Part shown: positions 8,613 through 18,195 of the stretch, piece after piece
How positions within the stretch are numbered: position 1 is the first letter of the stretch
How the letters are laid out: the number at the start of each line of letters is the position of its first letter
DNA from: Exiguobacterium undae DSM 14481
GTDB lineage: Bacteria > Bacillota > Bacilli > Exiguobacteriales > Exiguobacteriaceae
Assembly: GCF_000620805.1 (NCBI RefSeq)
Contig: NZ_KK211187.1
Span: 1,536,398-1,600,397 of the forward strand
DNA length: 64,000 bases
Direction: 5' to 3'
Position numbers and translations under genes: made by a program
The notes under the pieces: model-generated
The model's database searches: none
Told to the model about the DNA's origin: nothing
The model's input: the letters and a program-made list of their open reading frames with translations, nothing else

Positions 8613-8848
8613 GGATGATTCCCCCTTTAAGATGCATCGTATTTCTAAAGTGTACGAAAATTCAGAAAAAACTACCAGTGGTTTTCCTGAAACCGCCCTA
8701 AAGAATACGTCTATTTTCTATACTACCAGTTTCATCCAAAAGTTTCGCAGAATATCAAAAAAATTGAAAAAATCTGAGAGGACTTCTGCACACGGTTGTT
8801 TGCTTATACACCGTTCGCAACAAAAATCATTGCCGGAACTGAACGAAA

Positions 8849-8872
8849 TCCCCTCAGACGTTAGAGGGGGTG
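8849..8872. terminator. Hairpin between the DUF3006 and MoxR genes
   Basis: CCCCTC pairs with GAGGGG around an 8-nt loop just after the DUF3006 stop on the minus strand. The T-tract is weak. The rest of 8613-8875 holds no coding sequence that I can support. Confidence 0.4.
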
Positions 8873-8875
8873 TGT

Positions 8876-9100
8876 TCATTCTTCAAAAAGATCATCCATC
8901 AACGCGGTGATCTCTTTTTTTTGTGCGTTCGTCTCATCACGTAAGATGCGGATTGAACGACCGGTCCAATCGAGTCGATCGCCAATCGTCGCCTGACGCG
9001 GCAAGCGACTTTTCGGCAACGTGATCGTCTCACGTTCGTCTGTCTCGCAAATCGCTAAATCGTCTTCAAAATCCGATAGAGTGAGCCGCATCTGTTTCAC
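8876..9100 (-). CDS. DUF3006 domain protein
   Basis: A 74-residue acidic protein matching DUF3006: a short strand with DFEDDLAICETDE, a middle LPRQATIGDRLDW and a helical tail. DUF3006 genes typically sit next to ComEC/Rec2-like metallo-beta-lactamase hydrolase genes, as here with a 12-bp gap, so the two are probably co-transcribed. The function of DUF3006 is unknown. Confidence 0.75.
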   Translation of the reverse strand: MKQMRLTLSDFEDDLAICETDERETITLPKSRLPRQATIGDRLDWTGRSIRILRDETNAQKKEITALMDDLFEE

Positions 9101-9112
9101 CTCCGCGTTCGA

Positions 9113-9979
9113 TTATTCCGGCCGTAAGTCGGTCCGGTTCGATTCCTTAATGCCATTACCCGTTGAGATATACTGGATCGTTCCGTTTTTGTCTGTTCGA
9201 TCAACCGTAATCCGTTCCGTCTTCAATTCTTGTAAGACAGATGGGCGTGGATGACGGTAGGCGTTGTCCTTGCCAGCTGAGATCAATGCCCGCTTCGGAT
9301 CAACGGCTTGTAAGAAGGGCAGGGAGGACGATGTTTCCGCTCCGTGATGTCCAAGCTTCAGGACATCGGCACTTAGATCCTCATTTGATTCGAGGAGTTG
9401 TTGCTCGGTCCGGATCGGTGCGTCGCCCATGAAGAGAAAACGATCCTGTCCGTTCTCGACCCGGAGAACAGCGCTCCAGCTGTTGAGATCCTGTGTACCG
9501 TCGGTGACGGGTGCAAGAAAAATGAAACGTGCGGCCTCACTTGGAATCGTTAGACCGGCTTTGACCGGCTTGATGGTCACGCCTTCTCGTTTGACGGCAA
9601 GCAGGAAGTCGCGGTACGTCTCCGTCGTATGGGTGACGCGCGGCGCGTAGACACTGTCGACCTCAAAGGCATCGAGGACGGTATCGAGCCCTCCGATATG
9701 ATCGGCGTCCGGATGCGTCGCGACGACCGCGGTTAATCGTTTCACGCCGAGTTGTTGCAGGTAGCGGACGACATCTTCTCCTTTGCCGTTGTTCCCGCCA
9801 TCGATCAGGATCGCGTCATCTTTCGTCCGGATGAACGTACTATCCCCTTGACCGACATCAAAGCCGTAGACCTCCATCTGGCCTGCCGTCGGGGCAGGGG
9901 GCGACTCTTCATTCCGTGTCGTATAGAAGATGACAATCAAGCAGAGGGCAAGTAAAAGGGTTGATCCCCATTTCAACAT
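9113..9979 (-). CDS. ComEC/Rec2-type metallo-beta-lactamase-fold hydrolase, membrane anchored
   Basis: A 288-residue protein with an N-terminal hydrophobic segment (residues 6-22) that anchors or exports it. The metallo-beta-lactamase fold follows: FDVGQGDSTFIRT, the metal ligands THPDADHIGG (HxxxDH), FLFMGDAP and LGHHGAETSSS. This order matches the stand-alone relatives of the ComEC C-terminal domain, which are candidate extracellular nucleases or phosphodiesterases. It lacks the ComEC channel. It overlaps the upstream histidine phosphatase gene by 7 bp and is followed by DUF3006. Confidence 0.85.
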   Translation of the reverse strand: MLKWGSTLLLALCLIVIFYTTRNEESPPAPTAGQMEVYGFDVGQGDSTFIRTKDDAILIDGGNNGKGEDVVRYLQQLGVKRLTAVVATHPDADHIGGLDTVLDAFEVDSVYAPRVTHTTETYRDFLLAVKREGVTIKPVKAGLTIPSEAARFIFLAPVTDGTQDLNSWSAVLRVENGQDRFLFMGDAPIRTEQQLLESNEDLSADVLKLGHHGAETSSSLPFLQAVDPKRALISAGKDNAYRHPRPSVLQELKTERITVDRTDKNGTIQYISTGNGIKESNRTDLRPE

Positions 9980-10524
9980 GTCGGTTCCTCTTTTTCAAAT
10001 AGGTAAAGCATGCCGTTACGCGGATGACCGAACCGTGGTCCGCGATAACCGCGACGCTTCAAGGCAGCGCGCATCAGAATCATCATTCCGCCGTGGCCGA
10101 CGAGTAAGACCCGCTCATCGTCTTCGAACATCAATTGATTCAAAAGAACCTCGATTCGTTCGTTTGCATCCTTGATCTCGGCTTGAATCCGTTTACTAAA
10201 CGGTGCCGCAATACGTCCAAGCACCGCCCAACCCAGGAATGGAAGTCGCAGATTCGACCGAATCGCCGGAAACGGCACTTCCCGTAATAGATCAGTCACG
10301 ATGATCTCTTTGTCATAAACGCTCCGTGCCGTCTGGACAGCGCGCGGCATGCTGCTGGCATAACAGACGGTCCAATCGATCTGACCGAGCTCTACAGGCT
10401 GGATATCGATGTCTGACGTATCGTAACGTTCAATCCACTTTTCAATGTCACTGGCGCTGATCCAGCCTTTCGTCGGGTATCCTTCCGTCACCCGATGATG
10501 TCTCACTAATCCGATTTTTTTCAT
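9973..10524 (-). CDS. Histidine phosphatase (phosphoglycerate mutase-like) family protein
   Basis: A 183-residue protein. The N-terminal phosphohistidine motif is LVRHHRV, with His in place of the usual Gly of RHG. The second active-site element is LVGHGGMM near residue 150. An SSMPRAVQTA segment matches the family's conserved Arg helix. Substrate unknown. It heads a three-gene leftward operon with the ComEC-like hydrolase and DUF3006. Confidence 0.8.
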   Translation of the reverse strand: MKKIGLVRHHRVTEGYPTKGWISASDIEKWIERYDTSDIDIQPVELGQIDWTVCYASSMPRAVQTARSVYDKEIIVTDLLREVPFPAIRSNLRLPFLGWAVLGRIAAPFSKRIQAEIKDANERIEVLLNQLMFEDDERVLLVGHGGMMILMRAALKRRGYRGPRFGHPRNGMLYLFEKEEPTC

Positions 10525-10571
10525 GGTTCATGCGACGGTCAAGACCGTCTCCCTCACTTTCATTCATCGTT

Positions 10572-11366
10572 TTACAATGCGACTCGGATGGCGAGTCCGC
10601 ACAAAATTGCTCCTAAAATACTGAGCAAGCTCCCGATGATGTAATATTCCGCAAAACGGCGATCTTCAAACTGTTTAAAACGGGCAAGTGCCTTCAAGGC
10701 GATGACGAATCCGATCGCCCCGGTGGCGTTCGTGACGACGAGCAGGGTGATGATCGCCCGTTCGACGAGACCGATATATCGTCCGATGCCGTTCAGTTCC
10801 GTCGTATAGCTGCGGGCAGAATCTTCGACTTCATGCGTAACGGTCCGTGAGACCCCATCGAGTTGCTCTTTACGTGTCACTTTCCGTTCAAAATGCGCTT
10901 CGATCAACCTTGGAGCAAACGGGGCGAGCATCAAAGCGATTCCATGTCCGAGTAACTCTGTCGTCACTAAACTAAAGCAAAGGATCCAAAGTACTTGCTC
11001 CGGCCGTGAGAAGGTCAACGACCAGTCGAGTGGCACGAAAATCCAGGTCAAGGCGATGATCGCACCGATATGTAAGGCTTGATCAATCCAGTAGGCAGGC
11101 GCTTGCTGGACGCGGCGCTTGAGCGGGGAGGCATCGAGTAGGGCGTGAAACAAAAGGATACTTCCTCCAAGCAATCCGGCGACCTCTAACGGCAGCGTAC
11201 CTCGCAAGACAAAAAACGTTAATACAAACAGCATGAGAATGCCGTGGACGGCGATGTGACGGAATAAAATCCGTCGGTTCCGGTGTTTATGCGTTGCCAT
11301 TCGTTTCGTTTGCAACGGAAAATCGGCCAGGAGATGGATGAACAAAAGGCTCAGTAAGACGGTCAC
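10572..11366 (-). CDS. DUF3307 integral membrane protein
   Basis: A 264-residue membrane protein of the DUF3307 family. The N-terminus LLFIHLLADFPLQT followed by a His-rich loop HKHRNRR and HIAVHG is diagnostic. About six to seven hydrophobic segments are visible. I chose the GTG at 11366 because it overlaps the satD stop (GTGA) and has GGGAGG 7 nt upstream; a TTG 15 nt earlier is less likely. DUF3307 and SatD genes are regularly paired, so the two probably work together. Confidence 0.8.
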   Translation of the reverse strand: MTVLLSLLFIHLLADFPLQTKRMATHKHRNRRILFRHIAVHGILMLFVLTFFVLRGTLPLEVAGLLGGSILLFHALLDASPLKRRVQQAPAYWIDQALHIGAIIALTWIFVPLDWSLTFSRPEQVLWILCFSLVTTELLGHGIALMLAPFAPRLIEAHFERKVTRKEQLDGVSRTVTHEVEDSARSYTTELNGIGRYIGLVERAIITLLVVTNATGAIGFVIALKALARFKQFEDRRFAEYYIIGSLLSILGAILCGLAIRVAL

Positions 11367-12010
11367 CGAATCGCCTCCCAAACTTGGAATTGTTCCAGTG
11401 CCTGCGTCAATGCTGCTTCGAGACGCTTCCGTTGTTTGCGCTGCGAGCGGGAGACGAGTTTTGCGACATTTGCCCGGGCATCCTGTTCCTTGAATCCCAT
11501 CCGGCGCCCGATTTCTTCATACGTATCATCCGGATATTGATCCATCAATTGATGAAGTTCGATTTGCCGGTCCGTCTTCCCAAAATACGCCGGATAAAGC
11601 ATCTCGAAATAACCGTTCAGCAGGGCGGTCGGCAGATAAGGGGGACCAGCAAAGGCAATCCGTGACGGAAGCGTCTTTGCCTGCTCCTGTGCCTCGAAGG
11701 CATGGATGATCGCACTTCCATTTGCTTCTTCTGCCTTTATTGTCGACATCGTCTCATATTGACCGAAGCCGATCCCGATATATCCCGTCAGCTCCTGATT
11801 CAATAACTTCAGGATGACCGGATAACTGACCGGATAATCTGCGAATACAGCCAATAAGCTGTCACCGGATTTGATCTGGAAAGGCACGATACTTGTTGGA
11901 AATGCCGTGTTCATATCGTCTGCCAGTGTCCGGAGCGTCTGCAATAAGGCTTCTTTGCTCGAATAATCGCGGGAGCCTTTGACATCAAACGATAAGGCAA
12001 CAGCTTGCAT
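11363..12010 (-). CDS. satD: SatD family protein with C-terminal helix-turn-helix
   Basis: A 215-residue protein of the SatD family, named after the secretion/acid tolerance locus of Streptococcus mutans. Residues 1-130 hold the family core (ALSFDVKGSRD at the start, then KSGDSLLAVF). Residues about 150-210 resemble a helix-turn-helix (TYEEIGRRMGFKEQDARAN) followed by a basic helix. AGGAGG lies 7 nt before the ATG. Directly upstream are three identical-geometry dyads, so the protein is a candidate autoregulator. It is translationally coupled to the DUF3307 gene. Confidence 0.8.
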   Translation of the reverse strand: MQAVALSFDVKGSRDYSSKEALLQTLRTLADDMNTAFPTSIVPFQIKSGDSLLAVFADYPVSYPVILKLLNQELTGYIGIGFGQYETMSTIKAEEANGSAIIHAFEAQEQAKTLPSRIAFAGPPYLPTALLNGYFEMLYPAYFGKTDRQIELHQLMDQYPDDTYEEIGRRMGFKEQDARANVAKLVSRSQRKQRKRLEAALTQALEQFQVWEAIR

Positions 12011-12030
12011 AACATGTCCTCCTGTCTATA

Positions 12031-12052
12031 TGTTACCGAAATCATGGCAACA
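12031..12052. promoter_or_regulatory. Dyad operator candidate 1 of the satD operon
   Basis: TGTTACC, 8-nt spacer, GGCAACA (one mismatch between the arms). It is the proximal copy, 20 bp from the satD start codon. Confidence 0.7.
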
Positions 12053-12059
12053 TGTTGTT

Positions 12060-12081
12060 TGTTACCGTTAAAAGGGTAACA
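12060..12081. promoter_or_regulatory. Dyad operator candidate 2 of the satD operon
   Basis: TGTTACC, 8-nt spacer, GGTAACA: perfect 7-bp arms, exactly 29 bp from copy 1. Confidence 0.75.
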
Positions 12082-12088
12082 TTTACGG

Positions 12089-12110
12089 TGTTACTGTTAT
12101 TAGAGTAACA
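12089..12110. promoter_or_regulatory. Dyad operator candidate 3 of the satD operon
   Basis: TGTTACT, 8-nt spacer, AGTAACA: perfect 7-bp arms with a compensatory base change relative to copy 2, exactly 29 bp further on. Confidence 0.75.
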
Positions 12111-12285
12111 AAAAAGAACGTGGAAGACCATCAGGACGATGGACTGATTTTTATAGCGACAGGGGGAGACGGTAAAACAGACTAAAGGATCATTTTTTTG
12201 TTCAAGTTAACATAACATATATTATCACTAGTTATAATATCTTGTCTCATATCTAAGGTAAACTCAATATAGTGAGACAAAACAA

Positions 12286-12311
12286 AAAAACACGGTGTTA
12301 TCCGTGTTTTC
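12286..12311 (-). terminator. Terminator of the Nudix gene
   Basis: AACACGG, 6 nt, CCGTGTT with T-tracts on both sides. It overlaps the last codons and stop of the Nudix gene. Confidence 0.65.
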
Positions 12312-12768
12312 GGCAATCATAATGTTGGCTCCGTTCTAAACGATGAATCAACCGGTCTAAGAAAATATGATGGCGGCGTTCGAGCTGTGTGATCCGTTCC
12401 AGCGGCAACCACGCGAAATGGAAAAAATCACCGCAATCTTGACCGTCACCAGCAACACAATGCGTCCAACGATTTTCCTGACATTCGATATGTGCGTGGT
12501 AAAAATACGTGTAATGAACCCGCATTCGTTCCGGATACCGCATTTCCTCTTCGCCGACGTATTGGACGGTTGCGAGCGAAAGACCGCTCTCTTCCAGTGT
12601 TTCCCGTACAGCCGCTTCTTTGGCGATTTCAGCGTCTTCGATGGTACCGGCAGGAATTTGCCAATCACTGTCTGGAGCTGATTGCGGATGAAATACAAGT
12701 AGTTCCCATCCCTCTGGTTGTTCCCGTGTGATATAGATTGCTACTTTTTCGCGTCTTCTGAATTTCAT
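12298..12768 (-). CDS. Nudix hydrolase
   Basis: A 156-residue Nudix pyrophosphohydrolase. The Nudix box GX5EX7REXXEEXGL is complete (starts GTIEDAE, ends RETLEESGL). The overall fold is that of short dNTP or nucleotide-sugar diphosphatases; the substrate is unknown. The frame is open far upstream, but AGGTG placed 7 nt before the ATG at 12768 marks the start; an ATG at 12774 is too close to that site. A good sigma-A promoter lies at 12913-12941, leaving a leader of about 130 nt that contains a short ORF ending at the gene start. Confidence 0.85.
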   Translation of the reverse strand: MKFRRREKVAIYITREQPEGWELLVFHPQSAPDSDWQIPAGTIEDAEIAKEAAVRETLEESGLSLATVQYVGEEEMRYPERMRVHYTYFYHAHIECQENRWTHCVAGDGQDCGDFFHFAWLPLERITQLERRHHIFLDRLIHRLERSQHYDCRKHG

Positions 12769-12773
12769 CTTCA

Positions 12774-12893
12774 TCACCTCTCCAGTTCGGCAGATTGTAC
12801 AAAAGCAGCCGAGGAACATGTCCGTAGCTGCTTGATGAAAGAGATATAAGCTAAAGCTCCGAACTGCCCGCTCCACGTTTTTGTGGCGATCAT
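12774..12893 (-). CDS. Possible 39-codon leader ORF before the Nudix gene
   Basis: ATG at 12893, about 12-15 nt after the predicted transcription start, runs 39 codons to a TGA that lies within a few bases of the Nudix start. The peptide is basic and has one Cys-Ser-Ser stretch; no family is recognised. The ribosome binding site is poor (AAGGC directly before the ATG). It could be a translational-coupling leader or chance. Confidence 0.25.
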   Translation of the reverse strand: MIATKTWSGQFGALAYISFIKQLRTCSSAAFVQSAELER

Positions 12894-12912
12894 GCCTTGA
12901 CCATTTTCTTTT

Positions 12913-12941
12913 ATTGTAGCGGTTATCGACAATCGTTTCAA
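12913..12941 (-). promoter_or_regulatory. Sigma-A promoter of the Nudix gene
   Basis: TTGAAA (12936-12941), 17-nt spacer, TACAAT (12913-12918) on the minus strand. Confidence 0.6.
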
Positions 12942-13051
12942 TTTGTAAACGACTGAATTGCTGATAATTCGAAGAAAAGTCTGAAAAAGATGCCGGAATG
13001 GGCGCTGGAAAGCCAGAAACGAACAGCAATCGGCGAGTTTTCACCCAATTG

Positions 13052-13090
13052 AACAAAAAAAGATGCCCCTCGTTTAAAATGAGGGGCATC
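13052..13090 (-). terminator. Terminator of parC
   Basis: GATGCCCCTC pairs with GAGGGGCATC around an 8-9 nt loop, followed by T7 on the minus strand, just after the parC stop. Confidence 0.9.
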
Positions 13091-13096
13091 TGACCA

Positions 13097-15502
13097 TCAA
13101 ACGGTATACCAATCGATCAAGGCACCGAATTTCTCTTCATCGTACGCAAACGAGCCGTTCGACAAGCGATCCAGATAAGACAAGGATTGGACTTGAATCG
13201 TCTTTTCTTGCTCTTTTCCGATCAAGATGACTTCTTTTGCTTGGGTGACATCGATCAAAGCCGCAACTTGGTGAGGTTTTGATTTTAAATCACGCAGCAG
13301 CTGTGTCCCGCGTAAGGCGCGATTCGAAACTTGGAACTGGTCGGCAAGACGCATTTTCTTCAGTGCGCCCCGCTGCGTCAAGAGGACGATGTTCGGCGCT
13401 TGTTTGAAGCCGATCGCCCCTGCGACGACATCCTGGTCCCGCAGATTGATTGCTTTCACACCAGCCGCCCGGACACCTACGACCGGGACATCGTCTTCCG
13501 TGAACCAGAGACCAAATCCATGCTGGGTCGTTAAGAACAATTGCTCTTGTCCGGTAGAAACCTTCGCATACAAGACTTCGTCATCGGACCGTAACCGGAC
13601 ACCTTGGAGCGGTTTTGATTTCCGCTGGGCGTTGTAATCACTCAGCTTCGAGCGTTTAACCATTCCTTGACGCGTGACGAACAGGCAGTGCGATGTTTCA
13701 TCAAACGTCCGGACGAGATCGACGGATAAAATCCGGTCGCCCGGATCAAGTGGAACGAGATTGGCGACGTGTTGTCCCCCATCTTTCCACTTCGTATCCG
13801 GCAACTGGTGGACCGGAATCAAGAGATAGTTCCCTTGGACCGTCCAAACGATGACATGATCCGTCGTCATGGCTTGTCCTTGATACAGCAGGCGATCCTG
13901 CTCTTTCATCTCCGGCAAGTCGTTGGTCGCTCCGAATGAACGCATCGAAGACCGCTTGATATAGCCGTTTTTCGAGACGAAGATCATCGTTTCTTCGACC
14001 GCGATCATGACTTCCGTCTTCAGTTTCAACTCTTCGACTTCCGCTTCGACCGTCGAACGCCGGTTATCCGCAACCTGCTCTTTCAAGACAGTCAGTTCTT
14101 TAATGATCAAGCGGTTTCGCGTTTTTTCGTCGTTGAGAATCTTTTCGAGACGGGTGATTTCTTTTTCGAGCTTCGCGGCTTCATCCTGTAATTCGACGAT
14201 ATCGGTGTTCGTTAACCGGTACAACTGAAGCATGACGACGGCTTCCGCTTGGCGGTCCGTGAACTGGAACCGCTCGATCAGCTTGTCTTTTGCTTCCGAT
14301 TTGTTGGATGCGGAACGAATCAAAGCAAGTGTCTCATCGAGGACAGAAATCGCCGTCATCAAAGCAGAGACAACCTCTTGGCGGCGTTTCGCCTGCTCAA
14401 GATCAAATGTCGTGCGTCGGATGACCACATCCTTGACGTGGCTGAGATAGGCGTCAAGTAAGGCCAGAACGCCCATCTGACGCGGTGTCCGCTCGTGAAT
14501 CGCCACCATGTTATAGTTGTAGGCGATTTGCAGATCGGTCTGCTTCAGGTAGAAATGGAGCACCCCTTCGGCATCCGCTTCTTTTTTCAGTTCGATGACG
14601 ACGCGGAGTCCGTCACGGTCCGTCTCATCGCGCACTTCCGCGACTCCTTCGACTTTGCGGTCGAGGCGGAGTTCTTCCATCCGTTTGACGAGGTTGGCTT
14701 TGTTGACTTCATACGGCAGTTCCGTGATGATGATTTGCTGGCGTCCGCCGCGTAACGTTTCGATCGTCGCCCGCGAGCGGATGATGACTTTCCCGCGACC
14801 GGTTTCGAACGCTTTTTTAATCCCGTCGAGCCCTTGGACGACTCCGCCGGTCGGGAAATCGGGTCCTTGCATGTGGGTCAATAAATCATCGACGGTATGC
14901 ACGGTTCCGGAGATCCGGCCGATCGCAGCGTCAAGCACTTCGCCTGCATGATGGGGCGGGATTTCCGTCGCATACCCCGCTGAGATCCCGGTCGACCCGT
15001 TCATCAAGAGATTGGGTAAAAGGGACGGCAATACAAGCGGCTCCTCTGTCGTATCATCAAAGTTCAGCGTGTAATCGACGGTCTGTTTATTGATGCCGTC
15101 GAGAATCAAGCTCGAGACTTTGGACAAACGGGCTTCCGTATACCGCATCGCTGCCGCACTGTCGCCGTCGATCGAGCCGTTGTTTCCTTGCATGTCGACT
15201 AACGGATACCGGAGTTTCCACTCCTGGCTCAGACGGACCATCGCTTCATACACCGATGAATCCCCGTGCGGGTGGTAGTTACCGATGACGACGCCGACTG
15301 TTTTGGCGGATTTTCGGTAGGCGCGGTCAAACAAGTTGCCTTCCGTATGCATCGCGTACAAGATACGGCGTTGAACCGGTTTCAACCCGTCGCGGGCGTC
15401 CGGTAAGGCACGGTCTTGGATGATGTATTTCGAATAACGTCCGAACCGGTCCCCGACGACTTGCTCGAGGGACAGGTTAAGGATGTTTTGCAGGTTAGAC
15501 AT
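13097..15502 (-). CDS. parC: DNA topoisomerase IV subunit A
   Basis: The 801-residue DNA cleavage/religation subunit of topoisomerase IV, which decatenates daughter chromosomes with ParE. The catalytic tyrosine is Tyr121 in [12 protein letters not shown]. The quinolone-resistance region [14 protein letters not shown] keeps Ser82 and Glu86, the wild-type, quinolone-sensitive states by analogy with GrlA Ser80/Glu84. Six beta-pinwheel repeats follow in the C-terminal third. It sits 1 nt after parE. ParC is favoured over GyrA because of the parE-parC gene order and the absence of the GyrA box; the C-terminal domain also fits ParC. Confidence 0.95.
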   Translation of the reverse strand: MSNLQNILNLSLEQVVGDRFGRYSKYIIQDRALPDARDGLKPVQRRILYAMHTEGNLFDRAYRKSAKTVGVVIGNYHPHGDSSVYEAMVRLSQEWKLRYPLVDMQGNNGSIDGDSAAAMRYTEARLSKVSSLILDGINKQTVDYTLNFDDTTEEPLVLPSLLPNLLMNGSTGISAGYATEIPPHHAGEVLDAAIGRISGTVHTVDDLLTHMQGPDFPTGGVVQGLDGIKKAFETGRGKVIIRSRATIETLRGGRQQIIITELPYEVNKANLVKRMEELRLDRKVEGVAEVRDETDRDGLRVVIELKKEADAEGVLHFYLKQTDLQIAYNYNMVAIHERTPRQMGVLALLDAYLSHVKDVVIRRTTFDLEQAKRRQEVVSALMTAISVLDETLALIRSASNKSEAKDKLIERFQFTDRQAEAVVMLQLYRLTNTDIVELQDEAAKLEKEITRLEKILNDEKTRNRLIIKELTVLKEQVADNRRSTVEAEVEELKLKTEVMIAVEETMIFVSKNGYIKRSSMRSFGATNDLPEMKEQDRLLYQGQAMTTDHVIVWTVQGNYLLIPVHQLPDTKWKDGGQHVANLVPLDPGDRILSVDLVRTFDETSHCLFVTRQGMVKRSKLSDYNAQRKSKPLQGVRLRSDDEVLYAKVSTGQEQLFLTTQHGFGLWFTEDDVPVVGVRAAGVKAINLRDQDVVAGAIGFKQAPNIVLLTQRGALKKMRLADQFQVSNRALRGTQLLRDLKSKPHQVAALIDVTQAKEVILIGKEQEKTIQVQSLSYLDRLSNGSFAYDEEKFGALIDWYTV

Positions 15503-15503
15503 A

Positions 15504-17465
15504 TCAGTTCACACTCTCTTTCGTCACATGTTCATTTTCAATGATCGAGAGGTCTTCCGTCAGCCCAAACGCTACATTGTCTTCAATCCAGCTTCGGCGG
15601 TGTCCGACGTTATCGCCCATCAGGACAGATACACGTTTTTCAGCGACAGCTGCATCATCGATCGTGACACGAATCAACGTCCGTGTATCCGGATCCATCG
15701 TCGTTTCCCAAAGTTGTGGTGCATTCATCTCACCCAGTCCTTTGTAACGCTGGATCATATACCCTTTGCCGAACTTTTTCGTTGTTTTGGCAAGGGTTTC
15801 TTCGTCCCAGACGTACTCGAACTTCTCGGATTTGCCCTTCCCTTTCGAGACGCGGTAGAGCGGGGGCAAGGCGACGAAAACTTTTCCGGCATCGATCAAC
15901 GGACGCATGTAACGGAAGAAGAACGTCAATAACAAGACTTGGATATGCGCCCCGTCCGTATCGGCATCCGTCATGATGATGACTTTGTCGAAGTTGCAAT
16001 CGGACAGGTCAAAATCTGCTCCGACGCCGCTCCCGATTGCGTGGATGATCATATTGATCTCTTCATTTTTCATGATGTCGGCGAGCTTCGCTTTCTCCGT
16101 GTTCAGGACTTTCCCGCGTAACGGTAAAATCGCTTGGAACGTCCGGTTGCGTCCCTGTTTCGCCGAACCGCCGGCAGAATCCCCCTCGACGAGGAATAAT
16201 TCGTTTTTCTCGGCGTTTTTTGACGCGGCCGGTGTCAGTTTCCCGTTCAGGATGCTCGAACGTTTCTTTTTCTTGCCGTTCCGGGCTTCTTCGCGGGCTT
16301 TACGCGCGGCTTCCCGGGCCTGAGCGGCGCGGATCGCTTTTTTGATCAGGAGTGTCGCGGTTTGTGGGTTTTCCTCGAGATACGTCGACAAGCGGCGTGT
16401 AATGACGGCGTCACAGCTCGTCCGGGCTTCCGGAGAACCAAGTTTTGATTTCGTTTGTCCTTCGAACTGCAGGAATTCTTCCGGAATCCGAATCGACACG
16501 ATCATCGTCAATCCTTCGCGGATATCGTTGCCATCAAGGTTTTTATCTTTTTCCTTGAGCAGCGTGTTTTTGCGGGCATACTCGTTCATCACCCGAGTCA
16601 TCGCCGTTTTGGCACCGACTTCGTGGGTTCCGCCGTCCCGCGTCCGGACGTTGTTGACAAACGACAGGACGTTTTCCGAATAGGCATCCGTGAACTGGAA
16701 CGCGATATCGACTTCGATGTCATTTTCCGTTCCTTCAAAGGCGACTGTCGGATGTAACGTATCTTTGTCGTCGTTTAAATAGCCGACGAATTCGCTGACT
16801 CCGTCTTCGTATTGGAACGTGTCCGCTTTTTCCGACCGTTCATCGGTCAGTGTGATTTTTAATCCTTTCAACAGGAAGGCCGATTCACGCAGGCGTTCCG
16901 CTAACGTATCGTAATTGTATGTCAATGTGCTGAAGATTTTTCCGTCCGGTTTGAAATAGACGCTTGTTCCTTTTTGACGGGTCGTTCCCGTTTCGAGCAA
17001 GGTCGTTTTCGGAATTCCCCCGTCTTCGAACGTTTGCTCAAACTGTTTCCCGTCGCGGTAAATCGTGACTTTTAGCTGCGTCGACAGAGCGTTGACAACA
17101 GATGCCCCGACACCGTGCAATCCGCCCGATGTTTTATAACCGCCTTGACCAAATTTTCCGCCGGCATGAAGCACCGTGAAGATGACTTCTGCTGTCGGTT
17201 TTCCGGAAGCGTGCATCCCGGTCGGCATACCGCGTCCGTGGTCACGGACGGTAATTGCGTTATCTTTATGGATGATGACATCAATCTGTTCCCCGAATCC
17301 GGCCAGTGCCTCATCAATCGCATTATCAACGATCTCATACACCAAATGGTGGAGTCCGCGATGATCGGTCGAGCCGATATACATACCCGGGCGCTTCCGG
17401 ACTGCTTCGAGTCCTTCGAGCACCTGTATGGCATCATCATTATAATTGTTTAAATCTGTCGCCAT
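15504..17465 (-). CDS. parE: DNA topoisomerase IV subunit B
   Basis: A 653-residue ATPase subunit of topoisomerase IV. GHKL motifs are present: [25 protein letters not shown] and the Gly-rich [12 protein letters not shown]. The TOPRIM metal-binding motifs EGDSAGG and DADTDGAHI follow, then the C-terminal ParC-contact region with [15 protein letters not shown] chose the ATG at 17465 because GAGGTG lies 6 nt upstream; the GTG at 17474 overlaps that site. It is the first gene of the parE-parC operon. Confidence 0.95.
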   Translation of the reverse strand: MATDLNNYNDDAIQVLEGLEAVRKRPGMYIGSTDHRGLHHLVYEIVDNAIDEALAGFGEQIDVIIHKDNAITVRDHGRGMPTGMHASGKPTAEVIFTVLHAGGKFGQGGYKTSGGLHGVGASVVNALSTQLKVTIYRDGKQFEQTFEDGGIPKTTLLETGTTRQKGTSVYFKPDGKIFSTLTYNYDTLAERLRESAFLLKGLKITLTDERSEKADTFQYEDGVSEFVGYLNDDKDTLHPTVAFEGTENDIEVDIAFQFTDAYSENVLSFVNNVRTRDGGTHEVGAKTAMTRVMNEYARKNTLLKEKDKNLDGNDIREGLTMIVSIRIPEEFLQFEGQTKSKLGSPEARTSCDAVITRRLSTYLEENPQTATLLIKKAIRAAQAREAARKAREEARNGKKKKRSSILNGKLTPAASKNAEKNELFLVEGDSAGGSAKQGRNRTFQAILPLRGKVLNTEKAKLADIMKNEEINMIIHAIGSGVGADFDLSDCNFDKVIIMTDADTDGAHIQVLLLTFFFRYMRPLIDAGKVFVALPPLYRVSKGKGKSEKFEYVWDEETLAKTTKKFGKGYMIQRYKGLGEMNAPQLWETTMDPDTRTLIRVTIDDAAVAEKRVSVLMGDNVGHRRSWIEDNVAFGLTEDLSIIENEHVTKESVN

Positions 17466-17589
17466 GTTTTTCACCTCAAATAGAAAAACGTCGAATATTC
17501 CAAACGTTCGTTCGTTTTTCTAGTAGTCTGTATCTAATTGTAGGCATCTTCTTGCTATCTGACAAGGATAATCTAGAAAACAAGAAAAA

Positions 17590-17622
17590 AAGACACCTAC
17601 TGTCAAGGAGTAGATGTCTTGT
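17590..17622 (-). terminator. Terminator of the CoA-binding protein gene
   Basis: GACATCTACTC pairs with GTAGGTGTC, followed by T7 on the minus strand. Confidence 0.75.
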
Positions 17623-17632
17623 CGAATCACGA

Positions 17633-18034
17633 TCACAAGTACTGGTGTTCAATTTTAATACAACGATTTTCAATGTATGGAATACCGGCCCCGAGCGCTA
17701 AACTTTCTGCTTCGACACTCGATAACCCGAGTTGATTCCAAATCATGCCGACGTCACCGTGTGCGACGGCATCTTTGGCGACGTCCGCCAGGAATTCCGA
17801 ACGACGGAAGACATCGACGATATCGATATGTCCCGGGATGCTGGCGACACTCGGATACACTTTCTGACCATTCCATTCGTTTAAGGTCGGATTGACCGGA
17901 ATGACTTCGTAACCGTGCTGGACCAGGTAGTCCGCGATCCAGTTGGCCGTTTTGCCGGAGTCGCTCGAAACACCGACGACCGCAATTCGTTTTGCGTCTT
18001 TTAACAATTTACGTGCTTGTTGATCTGAAATCAT
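17633..18034 (-). CDS. CoA-binding (YccU-like) protein
   Basis: A 133-residue single-domain Rossmann protein of the CoA-binding family related to succinyl-CoA ligase alpha. The nucleotide loop is IAVVGVSSDSGKTANWIADY (residues 17-36), then VIPVNP and IDIVDVFRRSE, and MIWNQLGLSS near residue 97. These small proteins bind CoA, but their physiological role is unclear. It is transcribed alone and away from the recombinase gene. Confidence 0.85.
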   Translation of the reverse strand: MISDQQARKLLKDAKRIAVVGVSSDSGKTANWIADYLVQHGYEVIPVNPTLNEWNGQKVYPSVASIPGHIDIVDVFRRSEFLADVAKDAVAHGDVGMIWNQLGLSSVEAESLALGAGIPYIENRCIKIEHQYL

Positions 18035-18195
18035 GTTATGTCCCCCTCGTGTTAAATACAGGATAGTCTTAGACTATATACCCCATTCGATTTGGATTAA
18101 GCCTCGAAACGGGCACATTCGCAACGTCCGAAACCGGGAATCGACTAAAACGCCCTGTACGAAATCGAGACGACCAACTCCCTGTCGGAAGGAAG

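Noticed and set aside
8611-8910. 99-codon plus-strand ORF upstream of the MoxR gene
   Set aside because: It overlaps the start of MoxR and the end of DUF3006 in antisense and lacks a ribosome site and protein-like composition.
12031-12110. Short CRISPR-like array (three regularly spaced repeats)
   Set aside because: Only three copies, each itself a dyad with the whole 29-bp unit accounted for by arms and spacer, lying right at a promoter; no cas genes. Operators fit better.
12775-13089. N-terminal extension of the Nudix protein by about 105 residues
   Set aside because: The frame is open but has a promoter inside it, includes a terminator of parC, and reads as low-quality protein; the ribosome site supports the start at 12768.
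15483-17701. Long antisense ORFs within parE and parC
   Set aside because: Typical shadow frames of GC-balanced coding sequence; the sense genes are unmistakable.
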